A DNA stretch of 64,000 bases, from positions 124,001-188,000 of the forward strand of contig CAVXNX010000016.1 in the NCBI GenBank assembly GCA_963763215.1. Direction: 5' to 3'. A program made the translations under genes and the position numbers. Positions 50,901-58,414 of the stretch are shown piece after piece. The notes below the pieces were generated by a model that saw nothing but the letters and a program-made list of their open reading frames with translations, was not told where the DNA came from and made no database searches. Origin of the DNA: DASQZK01 sp963763215 (GTDB taxonomy: Bacteria > Bacteroidota > Bacteroidia > Bacteroidales > GCA-2748055). The first letter of the stretch is position 1; every line of letters starts with the position of its first letter.

Positions 50901-52778
50901 TGCCTGCCATACCTGTTGCACTTCCTTCAGATTAAGCCTGGTCTGGTTCAGCAGGTTAAAATGTTTTGTCAGGTCATCCTCATTGTACAGAACATAGCAT
51001 TCCGCGGTCATATCTTCCCTCCTGCCCGCCCTTCCTGCCTCCTGAACATAACTTTCAAGGGAATCCGAGATGTTGTAATGGATAACCATGCCTACATCGT
51101 CCTTATCCACCCCCATTCCGAATGCCGAAGTGGCGACAATGATCCTGATTTCTCCTTTTATAAAATCATTCTGGTTTTGTGTCTTCTCCCTGACCTCCAT
51201 CTTCCCATTGTACGGTGCAGCCCTGTAACCATCCGAGCATAAATGTTTCGCAAGATCAAGCGTCTTTTTCGTTCTTGAAACATATACGATAGTGGGACAA
51301 TCACTCTGGTCGATCAACCGGCGGAGTGAAATATATTTATCATCATCGGATTCGCCTGGAATAACCTTGTAAGTCAGATTTGTCCTTGAACTACCGGACT
51401 GAAACAATTCCAATTCAAGCGAGAGTTTGTCTTGGAAATAGTCACAAATGTCCCGGATGACTTTCTGCTTCGCAGTTGCTGTGAAACATGATACGGGTAT
51501 CGGATAAGGAAGATTCTTTTTTTCCTGAAGGCTCTTAATGAACTCACCGATATACAGGTAGTCGACCCGGAAATCATGTCCCCAGGAAGAAAAACAGTGA
51601 GCCTCATCGATCACGAAGCGGGCGATCTTTCGTCCAAGTAAAAGCCGTTCAATGGTTTTGGAACGCAGTGATTCCGGTGATATATAAAGGATGGAAGCCG
51701 AACCGTTTTCCACTCTCTCAATAGATTTTGCACGTTCAACCGGATCGAGCAGCCCGTTAATAGTCACGGCATCAGTTAACTGAATTTTCTCAAGATTATC
51801 AACCTGGTCTTTCATCAGCGACTGGAGCGGCGAAATGACTATGGTAAGAGCCCTGGAATTCTCACCTTCCATGAGTGCCGGTAGCTGAAATGTCAAAGAT
51901 TTACCTCCTCCGGTGGGGAAAACAGCCAGCAGGGATTTGTTATCGATGGCTGCTTTTACAGAAAGTTCCTGAAGGGGTTCTCCCCCATAACTGCGAAAGG
52001 AAGTGTATTTAAAAATCCTCTGGAGATTTTTATGGGGATCCAGCTTTTCATTGCAATAACGGCAACCTGTTATGCAGGGTCGTGACCGAAGATGAAACAC
52101 AATGCTTTCGACATAAGGAAAATTCATGAGAACCCAGGGAGGCGTGATGGAATATTTATCATTACTGTTTATTAAAGCAAGAGCATAAGCCAATTCGACG
52201 CGATTCTCATTTATGAAAGTATTTAAATTTGCATTTGTACAGATTCTGTCCTGAAAATGGTCTCTGATGCACTTCTCTAACCTAAGTTTCCCCCCGAAAG
52301 AAGGATTGAAGTCAATTAAACCGAAAAAATGCATATAACAGGGGTGATCCCAAAGAAGCCCTAAAAAGATGATGCGCATTTCTTCATTTAACCGCTTGAA
52401 AGCTGATATTTCATCGTCCAACACTCGTTTAGCATTCAGGGCATCATTAAGCGGATTGTTCAAGTCAGCATTTTCAAGCTTATCATCTTTAATGAGGCTG
52501 TGGTAAGGTTTGCCGGGGAAAAGTAATGGTGACCAAAAGAGAGTATCTACAGGTTTTAATTTTGAGATAAGATTTGCCCCTGAAATTTTTTGCAGGTATT
52601 TCAGATCATGTTTTATAATGTTATGTCCGCATATGTAATCCGATCCTTCAAGAAACCGGATAAGTCCTGAAGAAGAATCAGAATGAAATCGGGAACCATT
52701 GGATTTTATTCCGCCTGCATCGAGGATCCTTCCGCTTGGACTTTCAACCTCGGTATCAAAGAATGTTATTAAGGGCAT
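47949..52778 (-). CDS. Exonuclease-RecQ-UvrD fusion helicase, 1609 residues
   Basis: Three nucleic-acid engines in one chain. Residues 1-130: DnaQ-like 3'-5' exonuclease fold (FFDTEVESPSGRILDAGG; CGHNIIKHDLKYL at 50-62; NDALNAKRV at 111-119), with Exo I reading DTE. Residues about 235-242 carry CITGCRYC. Residues 260-600: RecQ-type helicase, Walker A PTGGGKS (288-294), DEAHCFSSWGHDFR (391-404), SCFTATA, QEAGRAGRR arginine finger (579-587). Residues 1050-1500: UvrD/Rep helicase, GPGSGKT (1072-1078), DEAQD (1178-1182), GDDDQNIYEFRHA (1207-1219), STIHKAKGKEFDNVFL and YVALTRARN. The frame is intact. It likely unwinds and trims DNA; location beside HNH nucleases suggests genome defence or repair. 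Confidence 0.93.
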   Translation of the reverse strand: MPLITFFDTEVESPSGRILDAGGIKSNGSRFHSDSSSGLIRFLEGSDYICGHNIIKHDLKYLQKISGANLISKLKPVDTLFWSPLLFPGKPYHSLIKDDKLENADLNNPLNDALNAKRVLDDEISAFKRLNEEMRIIFLGLLWDHPCYMHFFGLIDFNPSFGGKLRLEKCIRDHFQDRICTNANLNTFINENRVELAYALALINSNDKYSITPPWVLMNFPYVESIVFHLRSRPCITGCRYCNEKLDPHKNLQRIFKYTSFRSYGGEPLQELSVKAAIDNKSLLAVFPTGGGKSLTFQLPALMEGENSRALTIVISPLQSLMKDQVDNLEKIQLTDAVTINGLLDPVERAKSIERVENGSASILYISPESLRSKTIERLLLGRKIARFVIDEAHCFSSWGHDFRVDYLYIGEFIKSLQEKKNLPYPIPVSCFTATAKQKVIRDICDYFQDKLSLELELFQSGSSRTNLTYKVIPGESDDDKYISLRRLIDQSDCPTIVYVSRTKKTLDLAKHLCSDGYRAAPYNGKMEVREKTQNQNDFIKGEIRIIVATSAFGMGVDKDDVGMVIHYNISDSLESYVQEAGRAGRREDMTAECYVLYNEDDLTKHFNLLNQTRLNLKEVQQVWQAVKEMTKTRNKASNSALEFARKAGWDENVKQIETRVTTALSALEEAGYLKRTHNSPRVFATGILVRNANDAIEKINASPRFVDKEKGSAIRIIKKLISARSRKQNDEEVPEARIDYISDHLGIAKEEVIRLVNKLTEEKILADSKDLNAFINKGESSGRSRRILSSFLKLERNLFEKIDENPGIVNIKDLNGEALLKGCFDVNPARINTIFNFWSIKNWVIRETKDIARNHIQIYFKQPVDLLRSKLEKRQLLTGFILDFLYKRSEKSEEIAGKMGEFLVEFSTRELRDHYQRASHLFKFEIEIGDIEDALLFLSRIGAISIEGGFMVIYNRLNIERIEKSNKVQYKKEDYKNLDEFYKNKTQQIHIVGAYAQKVIEDYNGALRFVDDYFKLNYSSFLNKYFPGSERDELNRTITPAKFRQIFGTLSTSQVEIIHDNVSKHIVVAAGPGSGKTRILVHKLASLLMTEDVKTEQLLMLTFSRAATTEFKLRLKELIGSVANYVEIKTFHSYCFDLLGQIGNIERSDSVIPETVEMIRKGEVESSRIAKSVLVIDEAQDMDENNFRLVESLMEKNEEMRVIAVGDDDQNIYEFRHADSGYLEKFIQDFHAKKYELIENFRSRKNLVDFTNQFVTGISHRLKNMPIEAVMKENGWIYMTSYVSKNLVVPLVEKICGTDLSGTTCVLTATNEEASLIEGLLKYHGQQARLIQTSEGFSLIHLVELYDFIAGLEAMNTGARISDESWNTAKRKLEAQLSTSRHKENCLNLLNKFELLYPSDRYLSDIKVFISESKFEDFIEYDNEIIIVSTIHKAKGKEFDNVFLLLNDFNFSTDDKKRQVYVALTRARNNIFIAHNGRYMEQFATEQMSVKSDKKMYLSPGHLTRQLCHKDVALGYFRYVAHRVNRIKNGQALSIKEDGLANEDGELVLKFSKLFRDDLMRVEEDGYKFKSAIVNFLVYWKEKESQEYIKIILPEVVFERKTLENNGY

Positions 52779-52955
52779 CGATCTTCAGCATTTTCGTTCA
52801 ACTGCCCCTAAAGTTAATTATTCAGGACAAAATCTTAAGCAATTAAATCATGGTTCAGATATTTATCACCAATTTTCCAAAGGAAGCGGAATAATGACGG
52901 CATCCGTCATCGGATTTATTCTAAGCAGGGCTGCCGAATAACGGCACGTTTCATT

Positions 52956-53481
52956 TCAATTCTTAAAACAGATTCTCCATGCTTCTTTTCTGCTGTCGCT
53001 CTGGACTCGATAATTCGGATGGGGCAGATTAACGTATGGAATATCTCTTCCACCAATGTTTACATACCCTCTAAATACCGTGAAAACTCTATTACCTGAA
53101 GCTATTCTGTGAAGTCCGTCATTTTCATTCTTAAGCAACTTCTGCTGTGAAAAGAAATCAGCCTTCAAACTGTTCCGGCATCAAACGATAGTCGAAAACG
53201 AACTTATGTCCCACCACAATATGGTATTGATTACATGCCTTACCAACAGCATCCATGGTAATTTGAAGGATGCCAACTTCCGGTTCGAGTGCCATTAATT
53301 CCGGGTATTTATTCTTAAAATTTTTCAGCAGGTCCTGCAAGGTGCTTCTATCCTTAGTGGATAAGTTATTGGTCGGGAATTCGTTTTTAAATGCATTTCT
53401 CCAACGTTCCATGACAGGTAAGTCTTCGTTTAATGGTTTCTTGATGATTGGATAATTATTTATGGTTTGCTTAACCGTCAA
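52956..53481 (-). pseudogene. Hypothetical protein in two overlapping frames
   Basis: Frame one (53481-53158, MTVKQTINNYPIIKKPLNED to RLMPEQFEG) and frame two (53168-52956, from a TTG, FFSQQKLLKNENDGLHRIAS, VFTVFRGYVNIGGRDIPYVN, LPHPNYRVQSDSRKEAWRIC) appear to be halves of one about 175-residue protein. The join near 53165 would need one or two bases. The LPHPNYR stretch resembles the end of uracil-DNA-glycosylase-fold proteins, which is a weak resemblance. Alternatively the second part is a separate overlapping gene using TTG. It lies upstream of the helicase fusion on the same strand. Confidence 0.5.
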
Positions 53482-53572
53482 TCGCTAATGGCTCGGAAGC
53501 GTTAAAAGTGAACAACGATATCAACAGGTTTTTGCTTATTGTCGGACGCTTCCAGGATGAAAATGAGATTTA

Positions 53573-54418
53573 TTAGTTTTCATTTAGCTCCTGCCAGATT
53601 AGATCAGAGAGTATTTTCAATCCTTCCAACCCGATACCAAAGCCACCCTGAAAAAAATCCGCAAGAAAAACAGGAATTATTCTATTCCCGATCCTTAATT
53701 TGCCGCAAAATAATTCCACCTTGTTTTTTGATAACTTCCTGTCTTCAAAAGGCATTTCAAACTCGAAATACTCTTCAAAAAACCGCCTCTTATCAGCTTT
53801 AGCTCCAATCCCAATAATCACTCTGATGTCGACATCACGGTTGAAAATATTCTGTAATATCCTGGCCCGTTCACCCCTTAAATATAAGTGATAATCGTCT
53901 ACCCTTTTACTATTAAACTGAAAAGCCTTCTTATACTGTTGCCAGTTAAAATCCTTGTCGATTTTTTCATACAACGAATACATCATATTTTCCTGAGCCC
54001 TTGGCAATGGTCGTAAGTCGAGCAGGGCAGACCTGTAATCGAACTTATCCATTTCTTCATTATAAAGCGTATCCATCTTATAATTCCTTATCGTATCGAA
54101 AGCTTTATAATCTTCAGCCTGAGTCTTGAAATAGTAATCGCCATCTGACTGATCATTTAGCCAAAGCATCAACCGGGCGCTGAAAAGCAAGAAATGACCT
54201 CTGGCATTACCACCGCCATTACCTTTGACGTAATATCCATTTTCATTGCTCCGGCCATCCAGTGCTGTTCCGTGATTCCAATAATCCTCAATCCTCTTTC
54301 TTACTTCTCCCTCAATCTCTCCCCCACCAAGACCTTCTTCATTTCCTAAAAATATGACGTTAGCTGAATCGTAATTCCCATAGCCGCAAAAACGAACTAA
54401 TTTTTCAATATCTTTCAT
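53573..54418 (-). CDS. Hypothetical protein, 281 residues, possible glycosylase-like fold
   Basis: Soluble and complete. A beta strand with glycine-acidic loop near the start (ANVIFLGNEEGLGGGE, about residues 19-34), a central RSALLDLRPLPRAQENMMYS, a strand VDIRVIIGIGAKADKRRFFE and a late IIPVFLADFFQGGFGIGLEG are arranged as in the uracil-DNA-glycosylase superfamily, where the first loop binds the lesion base. This is inference from pattern only. It ends 92 bases before the small frameshifted gene at 53481 and begins 15 bases after the 105-residue protein, so the three may be an operon. Confidence 0.55.
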   Translation of the reverse strand: MKDIEKLVRFCGYGNYDSANVIFLGNEEGLGGGEIEGEVRKRIEDYWNHGTALDGRSNENGYYVKGNGGGNARGHFLLFSARLMLWLNDQSDGDYYFKTQAEDYKAFDTIRNYKMDTLYNEEMDKFDYRSALLDLRPLPRAQENMMYSLYEKIDKDFNWQQYKKAFQFNSKRVDDYHLYLRGERARILQNIFNRDVDIRVIIGIGAKADKRRFFEEYFEFEMPFEDRKLSKNKVELFCGKLRIGNRIIPVFLADFFQGGFGIGLEGLKILSDLIWQELNEN

Positions 54419-54432
54419 ATTGTATCATGTTC

Positions 54433-54750
54433 TTAGCGCGCATCCGGAACAATAACAAAATCCATAGAAATATCAATCGCCCCATTCTCAACCCATCCGC
54501 CCAGGTTGCCCACCATTTGATAAATAACCGTTGGCTTTGACGTTATGCCCGGGGCGAAAAAAACGTTGCGGTCGTAGAAGGGATTGAATTTTTTGCCGTG
54601 CAGGAACTCGCCGGCAAATTCAGCCAGCTTCTTTTCATCCAGACGGATGTGTTCGCGTGTATTGCCGGCCTTTTTGCCTGGCACGACGTCGCCTGCCGGG
54701 GTGGTTATGTCTTCGAAACCGGAGGATGGAAATAACGTCGGGGTATTCAT
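54433..54750 (-). CDS. Small hypothetical protein, 105 residues, possible BRCT-like C-terminal half
   Basis: The last about 45 residues (NVFFAPGITSKPTVIYQMVG, then NLGGWVENGAIDISMDFVIV, PDAR) resemble a BRCT repeat: an opening strand, a helix, the Gly-Gly-Trp turn and a final strand predicting lack of the second tryptophan helix. The N-terminus is polar. No gene identity. It is the first gene of the 54.75-53.0 kb cluster on this strand. Confidence 0.5.
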   Translation of the reverse strand: MNTPTLFPSSGFEDITTPAGDVVPGKKAGNTREHIRLDEKKLAEFAGEFLHGKKFNPFYDRNVFFAPGITSKPTVIYQMVGNLGGWVENGAIDISMDFVIVPDAR

Positions 54751-54934
54751 CTTTGGGGATTAATGTCATCTCGAATATAGTAAAAAGGTTGGAAATCCGG
54801 ATGGGGATTTCCGAATATTTTGGATGGAAGGCACGAAGGGTTGATAAGCACGAAGGGGAATTTGAGATGAGGGAACGGGAGAACGTGGCTAGGTGGGGAC
54901 GGGGGAGAATTGAAAATGTGGACCCTGGTTCTGC

Positions 54935-54967
54935 AGCCCTGACAGGGTTCGGAACCCTGTCAGGGCT
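54935..54967. repeat. CCCTGACAGGG palindromic repeat, second copy
   Basis: Perfect inverted repeat with 16-base arms (AGCCCTGACAGGGTTC) around a single G. It forms the last codons of the truncated KASIII frame, marking the breakpoint. Same core as 9181-9209. Confidence 0.88.
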
Positions 54968-55808
54968 GATCTACAATAACGGGCGCAGAGGATAGAGCGA
55001 AGAGTGTAACCAGAAAATAACAGGTATTGCACTTTTCCAGGCAATCTTTGATGGCCTGTGGCACACGTTCAAGGGCATATTGATAGAGTTTCCGTCCATT
55101 CATCTTCAAATAAAGATCAGCTTTATCCGCATCGCCCGGTTTGAACGATTTGTCCATATACAACATCCTGGAATGCTGAAGGGTGTCGGATCGGGTTTTA
55201 TGCGCCAGTATTCCAACGGGCCTGTCACTTTTTACAGCCTCTAAAATGACAGCTCCCGCACCATCGGCATACAGCATCCCGTCCCTGTCGTGGGGATCAT
55301 ATACCCTTGATAAGGTCTCAGCCCCGATCACGAGTATTTTTTTGGCATCTCCCGATTTTATGAAATAATCAGCCTGAATTAAACCTTGTAACCAACCCGG
55401 ACAACCAAACGGCAGATCGTAAGCGATCGTATCCGGATTTTGTATTTCAAATTTGTATTTCACCCTGGCGGCTATACTGGGTACGGTATCAATCCTCCTG
55501 CTTTTGCTTCTTACATCGCCAAAATTATGGGCAACGATGATATAATCTAACTCTTCACCATCAATTTTTGCGGAGGTAATAGCCTCCCTCGCTGCAAAAA
55601 AAGCGATATCAGAGGTCACCAAATCGTCTGTGACGTACCTTCTCTCTTTGATAGTGGTAATTTCCCCGAACTTATCGATGATGTCCTGATTCGTTTTTCC
55701 GAGCTTCTTCCCGCTTGAATCATAAAATTCGCTGTTAAGGAAATCTTCGTTTTTAACACGCACTGATGGTACATATTTTCCCGTACCTGTTATGATACTA
55801 TAAATGCT
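54960..55808 (-). pseudogene. 3-oxoacyl-ACP synthase III (FabH-like), truncated at both ends
   Basis: A ketoacyl synthase of the FabH type. The frame is open from near 55820 with SIITGTGKYVPSVRVKNEDF, and continues with ERRYVTDDLVTSDIAFFAAR, the catalytic cysteine in YDLPFGCPGWLQGLIQADYF, and DGMLYADGAGAVILEAVKSD. No ATG precedes SIITG; a TGA lies just upstream. The C-terminus is lost: after LERVPQAIKDCLEKCN the frame runs into the palindrome, so the catalytic His and Asn of the family (final third) are absent. It cannot be an active synthase. It is divergent from the SNF2 remnant. Confidence 0.8.
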
Positions 55809-55852
55809 TCTCTCCGTAGGAACTGATCACAAAATAAAAGTGTAATTGTTAA

Positions 55853-56584
55853 AAGCTTCTACAAGTCTTCCAAAAAAATCTAAAAGTCGCATACCCCGAT
55901 CTCTGTCAGATGGATATTTCGGTAATGCTGCCGAAATCGCTGAACGACATCCTGAAACCAAAAGCCAGCGTGAAGCTGAAGACCAGGGCCGGCGCCAAAT
56001 CTTACTTCCGGCTCGACAAGCTGTTGGATTTTGAATGGCAGGTGGCCCTTGGCGATACGTTGATGGGGGAAGAGGAAGTCCTTCTTTTTAACAAGCTCGA
56101 CAGCATTATCGAAAGCAACGAAAAAGTGCTACTTTTCACCCAGTTTACCGAAATGGGCAGGCTGCTTCATCATTTCATCAGCGGGCGGTATGGTGAAGAA
56201 CCCCTTTACTACCACGGCGGATGTACCCTTGTCCAGCGAAAAGAGATGGTAGAAAAGTTCCAGACCAACCATGCCGACAAAATTTTCCTTCGCTCACTGA
56301 AGGCAGCAGGCACCGGACTCAACCTGACAGCGGCCACCCATGTTATCCATTATGACCTTTGGTGGAATCCTGCCGTGGAAAATCAAGCTACGGACAGGGC
56401 TTACCGGATCGGGCAGAGAAATAACGTGATGGTCCACCGCTTCATCACCAAGAATACGTTTGAGGAAAAGATCAACCAGATGATCCAGGATAAAAAGGCT
56501 TTGGCTGAGATGACCGTGTCTTCCGGTGAGAATTGGATCGGCAGTTTGAGCAATACCGAACTCAGGGAAATATTTGGGTGGTAG
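55853..56584 (+). pseudogene. SNF2-family helicase remnant with internal deletion
   Basis: The frame begins without ATG (KLLQVFQKNLKVAYPDLCQM), then MDISVMLPKSLNDILKPKAS, FRLDKLLDFEWQVALGDTLM, GEEE, which belongs to the region just before the ATPase core of bacterial SNF2 enzymes. It jumps directly to the second helicase domain: LLFNKLDSIIESNEKVLLFT, YHGGCTLVQRKEMVEKFQ, FLRSLKAAGTGLNLTAATHV and NQATDRAYRIGQ. About 400 residues with Walker A and DEAD-like motifs are missing between GEEE and VLLF. The canonical SLKAGGTG reads SLKAAGTG. No ATPase function is possible. Confidence 0.8.
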
Positions 56585-56714
56585 AGTGAGGGGAAGGGCC
56601 GAGGGGTTCCCGGTAAGTGGGAATTCGGTGTTAATGGAAAACATTTCAGGCCAACAAATCAGCTTCAGTAAAAATCAAAACAAATTTAAAATATTAAAGA
56701 TCCCTTTTGTTATA

Positions 56715-56751
56715 TGTCATTTTTTGATAATTTTAATCAAAATTTGATACC
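56715..56751 (+). promoter_or_regulatory. Shared 37-nt motif abutting the sigma-54 activator start
   Basis: TGTCATTTTTTGATA, five bases, then AATCAAAATTTGATACC. It contains the dyad TTTGAT-N7-ATCAAA followed by a second TTTGAT. A near-identical copy lies at 59571-59608. It ends one base before the ATG at 56753, so it overlaps the place of the ribosome site; an upstream ATG at 56714 reads through the motif but gives no family-like residues. Confidence 0.6.
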
Positions 56752-56752
56752 T

Positions 56753-58207
56753 ATGTCTAAAATCCTCATCTCCTGGGTGGCCCACCTCCATGATTTTATC
56801 CGTGAGGAAGGCAAAGAAGTGACGGTTAACACCGACGAAGGACCTAACTTCCAGTTCCATAAGTATTTTTTCGACCATGATAAACACCTCATCCTGTATA
56901 CAGAACCGGATGAGATCCCGGCAGAGAAACTCAGGACAGCCATTAACAAGGCATATCCGAAACACCAGGTCGAACTCGTTCCCATCAACATCCCCGACCC
57001 TATCGACCTGACCGATATCCATCCCAAGGTGCAGGCCGTGCTTGAGAAACTGCGGGGGAACGAAGTGGACATCTTCTTTTCTCCCGGCACGTCCATCATG
57101 CAGGTCGCCTGGTATATCTGCCATACTTCACTGGGCATGAACACCAGGCTGGTGCAGACTCGTTCAGCGAGATGGACTAAAACAGGAAAACCGGAAATGT
57201 CCTGTATTGAAACTGAGATGAGCAGCGTGCCGGTATCCGCTGTTCTCCGCGAGCGGTCAGAAGAAGGGCTCTCCGGTGACGTGATCGGCGATGTATTCCT
57301 TACCGATTCCTTGAAAAAAGTATATAACAAGGCCTACCGGGTGGCCAAAACCGATCGGGTTCCCTGCCTGATCACCGGCCCCAGCGGCAGCGGAAAGGAA
57401 AACCTGGCGCGATATATCCATGAAAACTCCCCACGGAACGGTGAAAAATACCTGCCAGTAAACTGTTCAGCTATGTCCGATCACCTGCTGGAGTCACGAT
57501 TGTTTGGTTACAAAAAAGGTGCTTTCACCGGCGCCGATAAAGATACGCCGGGCATCTTCGACGAGCTGGACAAAGGCACACTGTTCCTCGACGAGATCGG
57601 CGACATCTCCCCCATCATGCAGCAATCGCTACTTCGTGTTTTGCAGGAGGGCACGTTTCTGCCACTTGGCCATACGAAAGAACACAAAGTGGACGTCCGA
57701 ATCATCACCGCCACCAATCACGACCTTACCGAGCTGTGCTCCAAAGGTGATTTCCGGTGGGACCTTTACTGGCGCCTGGCGGTCGTAGACCTGAAGCTGC
57801 CTTCCCTGGCCTCCTGCGGTCCCGACGAGGTGGACGAACTGTTCGAATATTTTCTCGACGTCAAGCAGGTGAAGCTCCAAAAACCACACCGTCTCAAACC
57901 CTCCAGGGAAGTGATCCAGGCGGTGAAGGAATACCCCTTCCCCGGCAACATCCGCGAACTGGAAAACCTCACCGAAAAACTTTACGTGTTCTGCGATGAG
58001 ACCATCGAAATGTCCGACCTGCCGGATTACTTCGTCGATCCCGGCGAAGACATCTCGCTCCGCATAGATGACGTTGAAAAACGGCTGATCGAAAAAGTGC
58101 TGAAGATGAAAAAGTACAACATGCGACAGACGCAACTGACAATTGGTTACGGGTCGATTAATACACTGAAGAACAAGATTGAGAAGTATGGGATTGAGGT
58201 GGAGTGA
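56753..58207 (+). CDS. Sigma-54-dependent activator with CARF-like N-terminal sensor
   Basis: A 484-residue regulator. Start is taken at MSKILISWVAHLHD; the earlier ATG would add 13 codons encoded by the regulatory motif. Residues 1-140 form a Rossmann-like domain (ILISWVAHLHDFIREEG, GPNFQFHKYFFDHDKHLILY, EVDIFFSPGTSIMQVAWYIC, TRLVQTR), similar in organisation to the CARF domain of RtcR-type activators, which bind cyclic nucleotides. Then the AAA+ core: Walker A GPSGSGKE, GAFTGADKDTPG loop that contacts sigma-54, DKGTLFLDEIGDI, sensor ITATNHDL and arginine finger RWDLYWRLAVV. The C-terminal helix-turn-helix is MRQTQLTIGYGSINTLKNKI. Target genes are not known. Confidence 0.85.
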   Translation: MSKILISWVAHLHDFIREEGKEVTVNTDEGPNFQFHKYFFDHDKHLILYTEPDEIPAEKLRTAINKAYPKHQVELVPINIPDPIDLTDIHPKVQAVLEKLRGNEVDIFFSPGTSIMQVAWYICHTSLGMNTRLVQTRSARWTKTGKPEMSCIETEMSSVPVSAVLRERSEEGLSGDVIGDVFLTDSLKKVYNKAYRVAKTDRVPCLITGPSGSGKENLARYIHENSPRNGEKYLPVNCSAMSDHLLESRLFGYKKGAFTGADKDTPGIFDELDKGTLFLDEIGDISPIMQQSLLRVLQEGTFLPLGHTKEHKVDVRIITATNHDLTELCSKGDFRWDLYWRLAVVDLKLPSLASCGPDEVDELFEYFLDVKQVKLQKPHRLKPSREVIQAVKEYPFPGNIRELENLTEKLYVFCDETIEMSDLPDYFVDPGEDISLRIDDVEKRLIEKVLKMKKYNMRQTQLTIGYGSINTLKNKIEKYGIEVE

Positions 58208-58354
58208 TGAGTGATGACGAGTCATTGCCATAAGCGACAAGAATAACAAAGTCAGGAAACATACTTTTCAAGTTGGCCGTTAATCCATAACAGGTTCTCC
58301 AGGAAGGCGAATTTTAAAGAGATCACTTGATTGATCGTGGGTACCGCTTGATCA

Positions 58355-58414
58355 TTAGAAGGTATTGTCGTCAACCAAAAGGACACGGGGCTTGTAAACA
58401 GGATCATTTATCAT
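58355..58414 (-). pseudogene. Decapitated response-regulator start
   Basis: Minus-strand MINDPVYKPRVLLVDDNTF followed by a stop. RVLLVDDN is the first strand and acidic pocket of a receiver domain. Its ATG overlaps the stop region of the upstream ATPase gene, as in coupled kinase-regulator pairs. Below the stop, 58250-58350 encodes a different tail (INQVISLKFAFLENLLWING, QLEKYVS), so the rest of the regulator was replaced. Confidence 0.65.
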
